Assembly: GCA_020431825.1 (NCBI GenBank)
Contig: JAGQHN010000053.1
Span: 1 to 33,121, forward strand
Origin: Trueperaceae bacterium
GTDB lineage: Bacteria > Deinococcota > Deinococci > Deinococcales > Trueperaceae
Direction: 5' to 3'
Length of the DNA: 33,121 nucleotides
Both the position numbers and the translations under genes were made by a program. Position 1 is the stretch's first letter; the number at the start of each line of letters is the position of its first letter. Below are positions 25,065 through 32,843 of this stretch, piece after piece. The notes beneath the pieces were generated by a model that was not told the DNA's origin, ran no database searches, and worked only from the letters and a program-made list of their open reading frames with translations.

Positions 25065-28000
25065 ATGCCAGCAAGTTTAGAACAAGTCAAGCGTCGTATT
25101 GCACTTAGTAAAACAAAACTCAGTAAAACAAAATCAAGTAAAACAAAGCCTGATTTAGCCCAATTTGCCGATTTGCTCTACGGTAAAGCTAATAAAGAGT
25201 TTATGGCGAGTTTTGATACGGAAACGCTTTTTGCCATTGCGGTTTCTGCTTTTCGCTTTTTGCAGCAAGGAAATAGCGACTTAAGTTTGCGCGTTTATAA
25301 TCCTGAATATCAAACAGAAGGCTGGGAAACAAGTTATACCATCATTGAACTGCGCTTGAAAGATAGACCCTTTATTGTCGATTCGGTTCGGGCTGCTATC
25401 GCTCGCTCAGGCTACGAGTTGTATCATTTGCTCCATCCGATTATTGCGATACGGCGAGATGAAGAAGGGCTATTAGAGAGTTTTGCCCTCGAGGGTGAAA
25501 GCAGCGAGCGTGAAGCTTACGAACTTTATTTTATTGACCGTATTTATGATGAAGAAGAGCGGGCGCAGCTCGAGACCCGTATTCGTTCGGTCCTGACCGA
25601 TGTCATTTTGGCTACAAAAGATTACAGTGCCATGCGGCATCAGCTTGAAAATCTGGGTCAATATTTGCATAACCTCTATAATCTGGCGCTAAGGAAAAAG
25701 CAGGAGGACAGGGCAGAAGCTTTTGTAGAATATGCCTCGTTTTTGAACTGGCTCGATGAAGACAATTTTGTTTTTCTGGGTTACCGTGAGTATGAGATAG
25801 TCAGTCTGGACTTGAGTCTGCACCTTCAGGTGGTTTCAGATTCGGGCTTGGGTATCTTGAGTAAATCTGGCAGCAACTATGACAAACCTGTCGCGCTGGC
25901 TGATTTGCCCGAGGAACTTCGGGAACGCGTACAGGGAGGACGTACCCTGATGGTCAGCAAGACCAATGCCGAATCTACCGTGCATAGGCCCGTGCGCATG
26001 GACTATATTGGCGTTAAAAAATTGGGGGAAAACTGGTCAGTCATTGGTGAGCAGCGCTTTATAGGACTTTTTACCTCAAAGGCGCTGGCAACGCCTGTGC
26101 AGCATATTCCCTTACTTAGACTAAAGTTGCGGCAGGTTTTGGCGCTGGATAAGGCCGTTCCAGGTTCGCACGACTATAAGCAAATCACCACCATTTTTAA
26201 CAGTATGCCTAGAGACGGTCTTTTTTGGGCTGAAGTTGAGCAGCTTCACCGTGACATAAGAACCATTATGAGCCTCGAGCAAGAGCGCGGGGTACGTCTG
26301 AGCATTCGCCCGGACCCTTTAGGACGAGGACTTTCTGCGATGGTGATGATGTCGCGTGACCGCTTCAATGCCGAGGTTAGACGCGATATTCAAAGTTATT
26401 TGCAGAATGCTTTAGAGGCCAGCCATGTGGACTATCAGCTGGCGATGGGGCAGGATGAATCGCAGACCAGATTGCACTTTTTCTTTATGACACAAAAAAG
26501 TCAATTTGATCTTGATTTAATCAGGCTCGAGCGCGACATTGCCGAGTTTACGCGCACCTGGGACGATCACCTGGAAGACTTGCTTGTCGCCAGCCTTGGT
26601 GAAGTTCGGGCCAAGCAGCTCCTGAATAAGTATCTTAGTGCGTTTGATGATTCTTACCGGGCTGAAGTTGGCTTTGCTACGGCCCCCAAAGACATTGAAA
26701 AATTTGAAGCCTTAAAACAAAAGGAATATTTAGTTGATCTTATCAATCCTCTTGATGAAGACGAGCCAGTCACGCAAATCAGGATTTATCATCAGCTTAA
26801 ACGACTGGTCTTAAGCGAAGTCATGCCTCTCCTCGAGAATCTGGGCTTTATTGTTTTAGAGCAAAACGCCTATAGCCTGACGCCTCTAGGACTGGCGATG
26901 GACGTGTTTAGTGTGACCGATGGTCAGGGAAAGCAGCTTGACCTGCGCAGTCATGGTGAAAGGCTGATAGAGGCCATTCACGCTCTTCTTTACCACGAAG
27001 CAGAAAATGACCCACTTAATCAGCTTGTGCTGGCAACCAATCTAAACATTCGCCAGGTCTTTATGATCCTGGCCTACCGCATGTACTATGTGCAGCTCAA
27101 TGCTACTGCCAGCCGGGATTTTGTCAGTCAGACCCTGCTGAACTATCCGGAGATGGCTGAGTTGCTTTATGCTGCTTTTGCCGCCAAATTTAACCCTAAC
27201 TTTGATGGGGATCGTCTGGCCGCCCTCGAGCAAATCAAGTCTGATTATGATGAGGCCCTTAAGGCAGTTCCCTCTCTGGTTGAAGATACTTTGTTACGCC
27301 GTTTGTTTAATCTGATCGAAGTGAGCCTGCGCAGCAACTTTTATCTCAATAAACCCGTGATTAGTTTTAAGCTCGAGTCCCAGAGAGTTTCTTCTATGCC
27401 AAGCCCCAGACCGCTTTATGAAATTGGCGTCTACGGCCTTGACGTTGAGGGAACGCATTTGCGCGGTGGCAAAGTGGCGCGTGGGGGCATACGCTGGAGT
27501 GACCGTCCCGATGACTTCCGTACCGAAGTTTTAGGCCTCATGAAAACGCAAATGACCAAAAATGCCGTGATTGTTCCTGTAGGGTCCAAAGGTGGGTTTA
27601 TCATTAAAAATGCGCCTCGAGACCGCTCGCTTCTTAAAGCCTATGTTGAGACGCAGTACCGCAGCTTTATCAGCAGCTTGCTGGACATTACCGACAATAT
27701 CGTTGGCGGTGTCAGCGTTCATCCTAAAGAACTGATTGTTTATGATGATTTTGACCCCTATCTGGTGGTTGCTGCCGATAAGGGAACGGCAACTTTTAGC
27801 GATCTTGCCAACAGTATTTCTGCCGAGTACGGCTTCTGGCTGGGTGATGCTTTTGCCTCGGGTGGCTCTCAGGGGTATGACCATAAAAAAGAAGGGATTA
27901 CCGCCAGAGGTGCCTGGGAATGTGTTAAAAGACATTTTGCCGAGATGAAGCTTGATGTGATGCAAGATGAATTTACGGCCTTTGGCATTGGCGATATGTC

Positions 28001-29813
28001 AGGAGATGTGTTTGGGAATGGCATGCTTTATACCCCCAAACTTAAGTTGCTGGCAGCCTTTAATCACCTGCATATTTTTCTTGACCCCAGACCCAATGCG
28101 CAGCTAAGTTTTGAAGAGCGCCAGCGCCTCTTTAAGTTGTCGCGCTCGAGCTGGACGGACTATAACGAGTCGCTCATCAGTCAGGGTGGTGGTGTTTTTG
28201 AGCGAACTGCCAAAGCTATCGAGCTGAGCCCCGAGGTTCAGGAAATGCTAGGGTTAACGGTTAAAACTCTGAGTGGTCAGGAGCTGATTCGCGCGATTCT
28301 CAAAATGAAAGTTGATCTTTTTTGGAATGGCGGTATTGGTACTTATGTTAAAGCGAGCAGTGAAGATCATGAAGATGTCGGTGACTCGAGCAATGATGCG
28401 GTGCGCATTGACGCGCCAGAGCTTCAGGCTCGAGTGGTCGGCGAAGGGGGAAATCTGGGCTTTACCCAGCTTGCCCGGATTGAGTATGCCCTTGCCGGAG
28501 GACGCATAAATACCGACGCTATAGATAATTCTGCCGGGGTTGATATGTCAGACCATGAGGTCAATATAAAAATTATGTTGCAACCCTTACTCAGTTCCGG
28601 CGAGCTTTCTGAGGTGCAGCGTAACAGATTACTCGAGCAAATGACCGATGAAGTCAGCGAGCTGGTACTGGCAGATAACTATTCTCAGTCTCTGGCACTG
28701 GCGCTTGCCGAAGCGCAGAGCCGCCAGGATTTAAACCCGTTTTCTGAGCTTATGGATACCTTAAGTAAAGAGGGAGGACTTAATCAGCAGGTGGAGTTTT
28801 TGCCTAACCGTGAAACGCTCGAGGCTCGCCAGGAAAAAGAGCTGGGGCTTACCCGTCCTGAGCTGGCTATTTTGCTTGCCTATAGCAAAATGCACACCTA
28901 TGCCCAGCTATTGGCAAGTGACCTACCCGATAAGTCGGCTTATTCCAGGTTTTTACTCCATTATTTTCCACAGGTTTTGCAAAAGCAGTATGCAGCAACC
29001 ATTCAAGCTCATTCGCTCAGGCGTGAAATTATTGCCACGCAAATGACCAACACGTTAACTGATCTTCTGGGTATTGCTTATCTGAATCAGCTGCAAAGAA
29101 TAGGTTCGGCATCTTTTTCTCGAGTTGTTGAAATAAGTCTGGATAGTTTAGAGCGCTTTGGTTTTTATGACCTGATTGACCATCTGGCAGCTTCTGATCT
29201 TAGCCAGGAGAACCGTTACCAGATTTTGCTCAAATTAAGACAGGTGGTAAGCGATCTGAGTCTTTACCGTTTGAGCCATGACCTTACAATAGATCATAGA
29301 GACCTGGCGCAATTTCAGGCAAAACTCAAATTGCTGTTACCCAAGAGGGAGCAAAAACATTATGAAAAGACGACATCGCAGTGGCTGAAGCAGGGTGTTT
29401 CTGCTGATCTGGCTAAGCAACTGGTTGCATTTGATTATCTGGTAAGTAGTCTGGGGCTCTTTTCGCTTAAGCAAGATCTGAATGCCAGCCTCGAGACCGT
29501 AGCCGAGGTGTTTTACAGCATTGGTGAAAGCTTGCAGCTGGGCTGGTGGCGAGACGGCTTAAAAGAGCTGGCGGCTACGACCCATGACAAGTGGGAAAAG
29601 CGTGCCTTGCAGAACCAGACGGCCGCCTTTCGCAAGCTACAGGACGATCTTAGCCGACTAAAGATAAGTCAGCCAGACGTTTGGCAGGAAAAAGAAGGAG
29701 GGCTCGAGCTCTACCAGCAAGACTTGGGCGAGATTCGTACGGGTAAGCAGCTAACCCTGGCAAGCGCAGAGGTCATGCTAAGAAGCCTACAGCAGCACTT
29801 TTTAACTACCTAA
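25065..29813 (+). CDS. NAD-specific glutamate dehydrogenase, large (180-kDa class)
   Basis: The 1582-aa cytoplasmic enzyme has the length and layout of Bac_GDH proteins, which oxidatively deaminate glutamate to 2-oxoglutarate and ammonium with NAD. A regulatory N-terminal half contains ACT-like segments (RPFIVDSVRAAIARSGYEL). The catalytic core has RGGIRWSDRPDDFRTEVLGL near 805-825 and VPVGSKGGFIIK with Lys842. The nucleotide-binding part has FGIGDMSGDVFGNGML near 972 and VVGEGGNLGFTQLARIEYAL near 1125, then a helical C-terminus. The ATG has GAAGGGA upstream. A tandem repeat encodes three SKTK units at residues 15-28. Sixteen CTCGAG sites occur, eleven as Leu-Glu. The gene seems monocistronic, with no clear terminator in 29814-29905. 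Confidence 0.95.
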   Translation: MPASLEQVKRRIALSKTKLSKTKSSKTKPDLAQFADLLYGKANKEFMASFDTETLFAIAVSAFRFLQQGNSDLSLRVYNPEYQTEGWETSYTIIELRLKDRPFIVDSVRAAIARSGYELYHLLHPIIAIRRDEEGLLESFALEGESSEREAYELYFIDRIYDEEERAQLETRIRSVLTDVILATKDYSAMRHQLENLGQYLHNLYNLALRKKQEDRAEAFVEYASFLNWLDEDNFVFLGYREYEIVSLDLSLHLQVVSDSGLGILSKSGSNYDKPVALADLPEELRERVQGGRTLMVSKTNAESTVHRPVRMDYIGVKKLGENWSVIGEQRFIGLFTSKALATPVQHIPLLRLKLRQVLALDKAVPGSHDYKQITTIFNSMPRDGLFWAEVEQLHRDIRTIMSLEQERGVRLSIRPDPLGRGLSAMVMMSRDRFNAEVRRDIQSYLQNALEASHVDYQLAMGQDESQTRLHFFFMTQKSQFDLDLIRLERDIAEFTRTWDDHLEDLLVASLGEVRAKQLLNKYLSAFDDSYRAEVGFATAPKDIEKFEALKQKEYLVDLINPLDEDEPVTQIRIYHQLKRLVLSEVMPLLENLGFIVLEQNAYSLTPLGLAMDVFSVTDGQGKQLDLRSHGERLIEAIHALLYHEAENDPLNQLVLATNLNIRQVFMILAYRMYYVQLNATASRDFVSQTLLNYPEMAELLYAAFAAKFNPNFDGDRLAALEQIKSDYDEALKAVPSLVEDTLLRRLFNLIEVSLRSNFYLNKPVISFKLESQRVSSMPSPRPLYEIGVYGLDVEGTHLRGGKVARGGIRWSDRPDDFRTEVLGLMKTQMTKNAVIVPVGSKGGFIIKNAPRDRSLLKAYVETQYRSFISSLLDITDNIVGGVSVHPKELIVYDDFDPYLVVAADKGTATFSDLANSISAEYGFWLGDAFASGGSQGYDHKKEGITARGAWECVKRHFAEMKLDVMQDEFTAFGIGDMSGDVFGNGMLYTPKLKLLAAFNHLHIFLDPRPNAQLSFEERQRLFKLSRSSWTDYNESLISQGGGVFERTAKAIELSPEVQEMLGLTVKTLSGQELIRAILKMKVDLFWNGGIGTYVKASSEDHEDVGDSSNDAVRIDAPELQARVVGEGGNLGFTQLARIEYALAGGRINTDAIDNSAGVDMSDHEVNIKIMLQPLLSSGELSEVQRNRLLEQMTDEVSELVLADNYSQSLALALAEAQSRQDLNPFSELMDTLSKEGGLNQQVEFLPNRETLEARQEKELGLTRPELAILLAYSKMHTYAQLLASDLPDKSAYSRFLLHYFPQVLQKQYAATIQAHSLRREIIATQMTNTLTDLLGIAYLNQLQRIGSASFSRVVEISLDSLERFGFYDLIDHLAASDLSQENRYQILLKLRQVVSDLSLYRLSHDLTIDHRDLAQFQAKLKLLLPKREQKHYEKTTSQWLKQGVSADLAKQLVAFDYLVSSLGLFSLKQDLNASLETVAEVFYSIGESLQLGWWRDGLKELAATTHDKWEKRALQNQTAAFRKLQDDLSRLKISQPDVWQEKEGGLELYQQDLGEIRTGKQLTLASAEVMLRSLQQHFLTT
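25107..25151 (+). repeat. Triplicated 15-bp repeat at the glutamate dehydrogenase N-terminus
   Basis: AGTAAAACAAA begins at 25107, 25122 and 25137, three units of 15 bp that encode SKTKL, SKTKS and SKTKP. The in-frame period allows expansion or contraction without loss of frame. Confidence 0.85.
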
Positions 29814-29905
29814 ACGGACTTTAGTTGATCAGCCTTACTGAGAAATAAAGAGAAGCCAAGGAGGTGTTAGATACTTAATTTACCTGTGAATCTGCTCAAA
29901 TTGAC

Positions 29906-29934
29906 TTGCCAAAAAGTGTCATCTTTGTTAGACT
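29906..29934 (+). promoter_or_regulatory. Promoter of the tRNA-Asn gene
   Basis: TTGCCA (29906-29911) and TAGACT (29929-29934) are 17 bp apart and end 25 bp before the tRNA. The matches are 5/6 and 4/6 to the sigma-70 consensus. Confidence 0.6.
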
Positions 29935-29959
29935 ATCTTTCGCTCGATTTGGGCCCTAT

Positions 29960-30034
29960 TCGGTGGTAGCTCAGTGGCAGAGCGATCGGCTGTTAACCGA
30001 TTGGTCGTAGGTTCGAATCCTACCCGCCGAGCCA
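29960..30034 (+). tRNA. tRNA-Asn (anticodon GTT), CCA encoded
   Basis: The acceptor stem pairs TCGGTGG with CCGCCGA (one G-T pair). A D-arm GCTC..GAGC follows, then an anticodon stem ATCGG/CCGAT with loop CTGTTAA. The anticodon is GTT at 29992-29994. The T-arm is GTAGG-TTCGAAT-CCTAC. Discriminator G and CCA (30032-30034) are in the DNA. It is a single tRNA unit with its own promoter and terminator. Confidence 0.97.
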
Positions 30035-30052
30035 AAGAGCGTCTGAGACGCC

Positions 30053-30097
30053 AAAACAAGCGCAGTATGCTAAACAAACTACTGCGCTTGTTTTTTT
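30053..30097 (+). terminator. Intrinsic terminator of the tRNA-Asn gene
   Basis: A 15-bp stem (30053-30067 with 30080-30094), core CAAGCGCAGTA/TACTGCGCTTG, carries a 12-nt loop and runs into seven T (30091-30097). The stretch 30098-30304 after it holds nothing I recognise. Confidence 0.9.
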
Positions 30098-30304
30098 ATG
30101 TTGTTTGTGCCAATTGCTATAAGACAAGAATAAAAATCTGTAGCAAGGTAATCGTTAAAGCTTTGGTCTGAAAGAAAATAGGTCGTTTAGGATGATCTAT
30201 CTCAAATTGGTTACTCAGCTAACTAGCTGATACCTGCTCTATCACATTTCAACTTTTACGAATCACCGATTTCAGCATGTTGCTCTAACACTGTTACTAT
30301 TCAC

Positions 30305-30334
30305 TTGACGCGTAAGCAATTGCTTACCTATACT
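30305..30334 (+). promoter_or_regulatory. Promoter with 16-bp palindromic operator of the ArsR gene
   Basis: TTGACG (30305-30310) and TATACT (30329-30334) are 18 bp apart. The spacer contains the perfect palindrome GTAAGCAATTGCTTAC (30312-30327). The -10 box ends 6 nt before the ATG at 30341, so transcription should begin at or next to the start codon. The palindrome is the obvious site for autorepression by the ArsR-type product. Confidence 0.8.
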
Positions 30335-30340
30335 GATTAT

Positions 30341-30676
30341 ATGATGGTGGCTTCAAATTACGAAGGGGATGTTTTCACGGCAATTAGTCATCCGGCTCGT
30401 CGTCATATGCTTGATTTGCTGGCAGAAGCTGATTACTCAGTTAACGCACTGGCCGGTCATTTTGACATGAGTCGACCAGCGGTTTCTCAGCATCTGCGGG
30501 TTCTGCTCGAGGCTGGGCTGGTAAGCGAAGAGCGGCATGGCCGTGAACGTCATTACCATCTTGTTCCTGAAAAACTTGGACCTGTACGGGACTGGCTTGC
30601 ACACTATGAGCATTTCTGGGATGACCGTTTGCAGCGTCTACAGCAGCATTTGGCAAAAGGGGCAAAAAATGGCTAA
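30341..30676 (+). CDS. ArsR-family winged-helix transcriptional regulator
   Basis: The 111-aa product has the ArsR opening FTAISHPARRHMLDLLAEAD and recognition helix MSRPAVSQHLRVLLEAGLV, followed by the wing EERHGRERHYHLV. No metal-binding cysteines are present, so it belongs to the non-metal branch often found before AHSA1-domain genes. I start at ATG 30341 (a second ATG follows directly), because the promoter lies just upstream and the longer frame to 30305 would begin inside the -35 box. It is the first gene of a four-gene overlapping operon. It probably represses its own operon through the palindrome at 30312-30327. Confidence 0.9.
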   Translation: MMVASNYEGDVFTAISHPARRHMLDLLAEADYSVNALAGHFDMSRPAVSQHLRVLLEAGLVSEERHGRERHYHLVPEKLGPVRDWLAHYEHFWDDRLQRLQQHLAKGAKNG

Positions 30677-31118
30677 GAGGATTCAACGAGAAATACTTGT
30701 GCCACAGCCCGTGGAGCAGGTTTGGTTGGCTCTTGCAGATAGTGATAGTCTGGCCCAGTGGATGTTTCCGAATAATTTTGAACCCTATGTTGGTCACCAC
30801 TTTTGCTTTCATGTGCCGCCAAAGCCTGAAGTCGGCTTTGATGGAATGGTGGTGCGCTGTGAGGTACTCGAGTGTGAGTCACCAAGTAGCCTGGCATTCA
30901 CCTGGTCTGTTGATGGGCTTTCCGATACTCGAGTAAGTTTCAGACTCGAGCCTGATGGCGACGGTACACGCATCCGCTTTGAACATTCAGGCTTTGACGT
31001 TTCTCAGTGGGGTGAGCATGCGATTCGAGGGGCAGAGTATGGTTGGGCGTCTATGCTCAAAAAGTTGCCAGATGTCGCAGCTGGTCTGGTAGCCAGTATG
31101 CAGGAAAAGGATGTTTGA
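30669..31118 (+). CDS. SRPBCC / AHSA1-domain protein
   Basis: The 149-aa product fits the START/Bet v1-like fold of AHSA1 proteins. It begins with IQREILVPQPVEQVWLALADSDSLAQWMF and continues with strands such as LAFTWSVDG and VSFRLEPDGDGTRIRFEHSGF. The family binds hydrophobic ligands in a central cavity, and the ligand is generally unknown. The ATG lies within the end of the ArsR gene (8-nt overlap, ATGGCTAA) and has AAAGGGG upstream. The pairing of ArsR and AHSA1 genes is common in bacteria and suggests ligand-controlled expression. Confidence 0.88.
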   Translation: MAKRIQREILVPQPVEQVWLALADSDSLAQWMFPNNFEPYVGHHFCFHVPPKPEVGFDGMVVRCEVLECESPSSLAFTWSVDGLSDTRVSFRLEPDGDGTRIRFEHSGFDVSQWGEHAIRGAEYGWASMLKKLPDVAAGLVASMQEKDV

Positions 31119-31708
31119 TGGGCCAAGCAAACCCCAAGGTTGATGCATTTATTACCCGTGCGAAAAAGTGGCAGGAGGAGTTTAAGACTCTAAGAAGTAT
31201 TGTACTAGACTGCGGCCTTAGTGAAGAACTGAAGTGGGGCGTACCCTGCTATACATTTCAGCAAAGCAACATCGTTTTAATTCATGGCTTCAAAAATTAC
31301 TGTGCTTTGCTGTTTCATAAAGGTGCTTTACTTAAAGATGCCAAAAAGCTATTAATCCAGCAAACCGAAAATGTGCAGGCAGCGCGCCAGTTGCGCTTTA
31401 CAAGTGTTCAAGAAATTACAGCAATAGAAGCTCTTATAAAGGTCTATATCAGAGAAGCAGTTGAAGTCGAAAAAGCTGGTCTGAAAGTAGATTTTGGTGC
31501 AAAGCACGATCTGGTCTTTCCCGAAGAGTTTATCAATAAACTTGACGACATTCCTGACTTAAATCGCGCCTTTGAATCCCTGACCCCGGGCAGACAAAGA
31601 GCTTATAACCTATATTTTTCCGCACCCAAGCAGGCGAAAACCAGAGAGGCAAGAATTCAGAAATGTATCCCGAGAATACTCGAGGGAAAGGGATTAAATG
31701 ATCACTAA
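31118..31708 (+). CDS. YdeI/DUF1801-family protein
   Basis: The 196-aa product has an N-terminal DUF1801 domain (about 8-115; LSEELKWGVPCYTFQQSNIV and GALLKDAKKLL are characteristic). The C-terminal part (FPEEFINKLDDIPDLNRAFE then LTPGRQRAYNLYFSAPKQAKTREARIQK) is the OmdA/YdeI extension. Its biochemical role is not known. The ATG overlaps the preceding stop by one base (TGATG at 31116-31120), with AAAAGGA upstream. It sits in the ArsR-AHSA1 operon, a frequent context of the family. Confidence 0.88.
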   Translation: MGQANPKVDAFITRAKKWQEEFKTLRSIVLDCGLSEELKWGVPCYTFQQSNIVLIHGFKNYCALLFHKGALLKDAKKLLIQQTENVQAARQLRFTSVQEITAIEALIKVYIREAVEVEKAGLKVDFGAKHDLVFPEEFINKLDDIPDLNRAFESLTPGRQRAYNLYFSAPKQAKTREARIQKCIPRILEGKGLNDH

Positions 31709-31910
31709 ATTTAACAGGCGTTTGGTTTTTCGCTGGATGCATCTCATTTTTAGCATTCCTATCCTTGGGTATATTTATAGTCCATTTGAAGCCATCCCGG
31801 ATTATGCCCCACTTGTTCGCTTTGTATTTTTACCTATCCTTGCTCTTTCGGGACTCTGGATGTGGAAAGGCCATGCGGCTAAACGACTTTTTGCTGGCCG
31901 ATCAGCCTGA
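31698..31910 (+). CDS. Small two-helix membrane protein
   Basis: The 70-aa product has two hydrophobic segments (MHLIFSIPILGYIYS and FVFLPILALSGLWMW), with a basic start and end. The ATG overlaps the end of the YdeI-type gene by 11 nt, so it is probably translated by coupling as the fourth member of the operon. I cannot assign a function. Confidence 0.7.
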   Translation: MITKFNRRLVFRWMHLIFSIPILGYIYSPFEAIPDYAPLVRFVFLPILALSGLWMWKGHAAKRLFAGRSA

Positions 31911-31949
31911 GAAGGCTGCAAGTATTCAAGCTAATAGAGGTAGAAAATT

Positions 31950-32513
31950 ATGAGCAGCAAAAAAGACCTGTCAATAGAGCAGTATGAAGAGTTACTAAAA
32001 ACCTTGCAAACTCGCTTTGAGCAAAACATGAATCGTCATGAAGGTCTTGTCTGGAGCAAGCTCGAGGCAAAGCTGGATGCCAGTCCTGAAAAACTCTGGT
32101 CGCTCTATGAAATGGAGGCGACAGGCGGTGAGCCAGATGTGGTGGCTTATGACGAGGAAACGGATGAATATCTTTTTTATGACTGCTCGGCAGAGAGCCC
32201 CAAAGGTCGCAGGAGTTTTTGTTATGACCGTGAAGCGCTCGAGTCCCGCAAAGAGCATAAGCCCAAAAACAGCGCTACCGATTTGGCAGCATCTATGGGC
32301 ATTAAGCTTTTAACCGAAGATGAGTATAAGCGCTTACAAGACCTTGGACAATTTGATACAAAAACCTCGAGCTGGCTAAAAACCCCTGCCGATATTAGAA
32401 AACTAGGGGGTGCCATCTTCGGAGATTATCGGTTTGGTCGGGTCTTTATCTATCACAATGGAGCAGAGTCTTATTATGCGGCTCGAGGCTTCCGGGGTTC
32501 ATTAAGAGTCTGA
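31950..32513 (+). CDS. DUF4256-family protein
   Basis: The 187-aa cytoplasmic product matches the DUF4256 pattern: RFEQNMNRHEGLVWSKLEAKL, MEATGGEPDVVAYDEET, FYDCSAESPKGRRSFCYD and YHNGAESYYAARGFRGSLRV at the end. No enzymatic role is known to me. It follows the ArsR operon by 39 bp and has AGAGGT before the ATG, so it may be the fifth gene. It ends before a region of repeats and a convergent malQ gene. Confidence 0.88.
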   Translation: MSSKKDLSIEQYEELLKTLQTRFEQNMNRHEGLVWSKLEAKLDASPEKLWSLYEMEATGGEPDVVAYDEETDEYLFYDCSAESPKGRRSFCYDREALESRKEHKPKNSATDLAASMGIKLLTEDEYKRLQDLGQFDTKTSSWLKTPADIRKLGGAIFGDYRFGRVFIYHNGAESYYAARGFRGSLRV

Positions 32514-32573
32514 TTGTTAGGAAGTCTAGAGAGAAATCCTTGCCTCAGATCTGCCGAGCTGTAATACCGATTC

Positions 32574-32604
32574 CGTTTAATTCCTTAATGCAAGGAATTA
32601 AACG
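32574..32604. terminator. Hairpin between convergent genes (possible terminator)
   Basis: CGTTTAATTCCTT and AAGGAATTAAACG form a perfect 13-bp stem with a 5-nt loop (AATGC). It occupies the place of the hairpin module relative to repeat copy A, with an unrelated stem sequence. No U-tract follows on either strand. Confidence 0.55.
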
Positions 32605-32751
32605 CGAGTGGAAAACAGTCCTGAACCACAGGTAAGAAAAGGTAAAAGCATCTGAGATGCTAAGCTCTGCTGGCTGAGTCTGAGGTTTACTCCAATAGGA
32701 GCTTTTACCTGTTTCGACTATGATTGCTGAGTATTGGCAAAATCGTTGATG
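32604..32751 (-). repeat. Intergenic modular repeat, copy C, interrupted by an insertion
   Basis: On the minus strand, module 1 is at 32751-32716 and module 2 at 32635-32613, ending ACTCG at 32608-32604. They match 24-59 and 61-83. The two modules are separated by 80 bp here and by a single base in copy A. A further sequence like module 2 occurs inverted at about 32754-32775. No gene is called in 32514-32843. Confidence 0.7.
32636..32715. mobile_element. 80-bp MITE-like insertion with terminal inverted repeats
   Basis: The ends GAAAAGGTAAAAGC (32636-32649) and GCTTTTACCTGTTTC (32701-32715) are inverted repeats that differ only by one extra base, with a perfect 10-bp core AGGTAAAAGC. The segment lies exactly between the two modules that are adjacent in copy A. 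It carries an inner hairpin GCATC-TGA-GATGC and encodes nothing. No target duplication is clear. Confidence 0.55.
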
Positions 32752-32843
32752 ATACCACCGGTTCAAGACTGTTTGAGAAGAATCGGACAAAAAGATGTTT
32801 ATTTCATTAGGGATATTATCGGAATCCGTATCACAGGCTGCTT

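Larger units (their letters stand above)
467..32487. repeat. Highly iterated palindrome CTCGAG (about 86 sites)
   Basis: CTCGAG occurs about 86 times by hand count, first at 467-472 and last at 32482-32487. A random sequence of this composition would give about 7-8. Most sites are in frame as Leu-Glu codons, but others read as xCT-CGA-Gxx or xxC-TCG-AGx, and two form the stem of the terminator at 20948-20979. The transposase remnant (16745-17575) and the intact IS (20993-22068) have none. Gaps of similar size also occur in host genes, for example 11631-12829 and 12956-14411. Confidence 0.85.

Noticed and set aside
32545..32790. 81-aa minus-strand frame before malQ
   Set aside because: It runs across the repeat modules and the 80-bp insertion. 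The homologous copy at 24-83 reads in a different frame after the insertion point, so it is not a conserved coding region.
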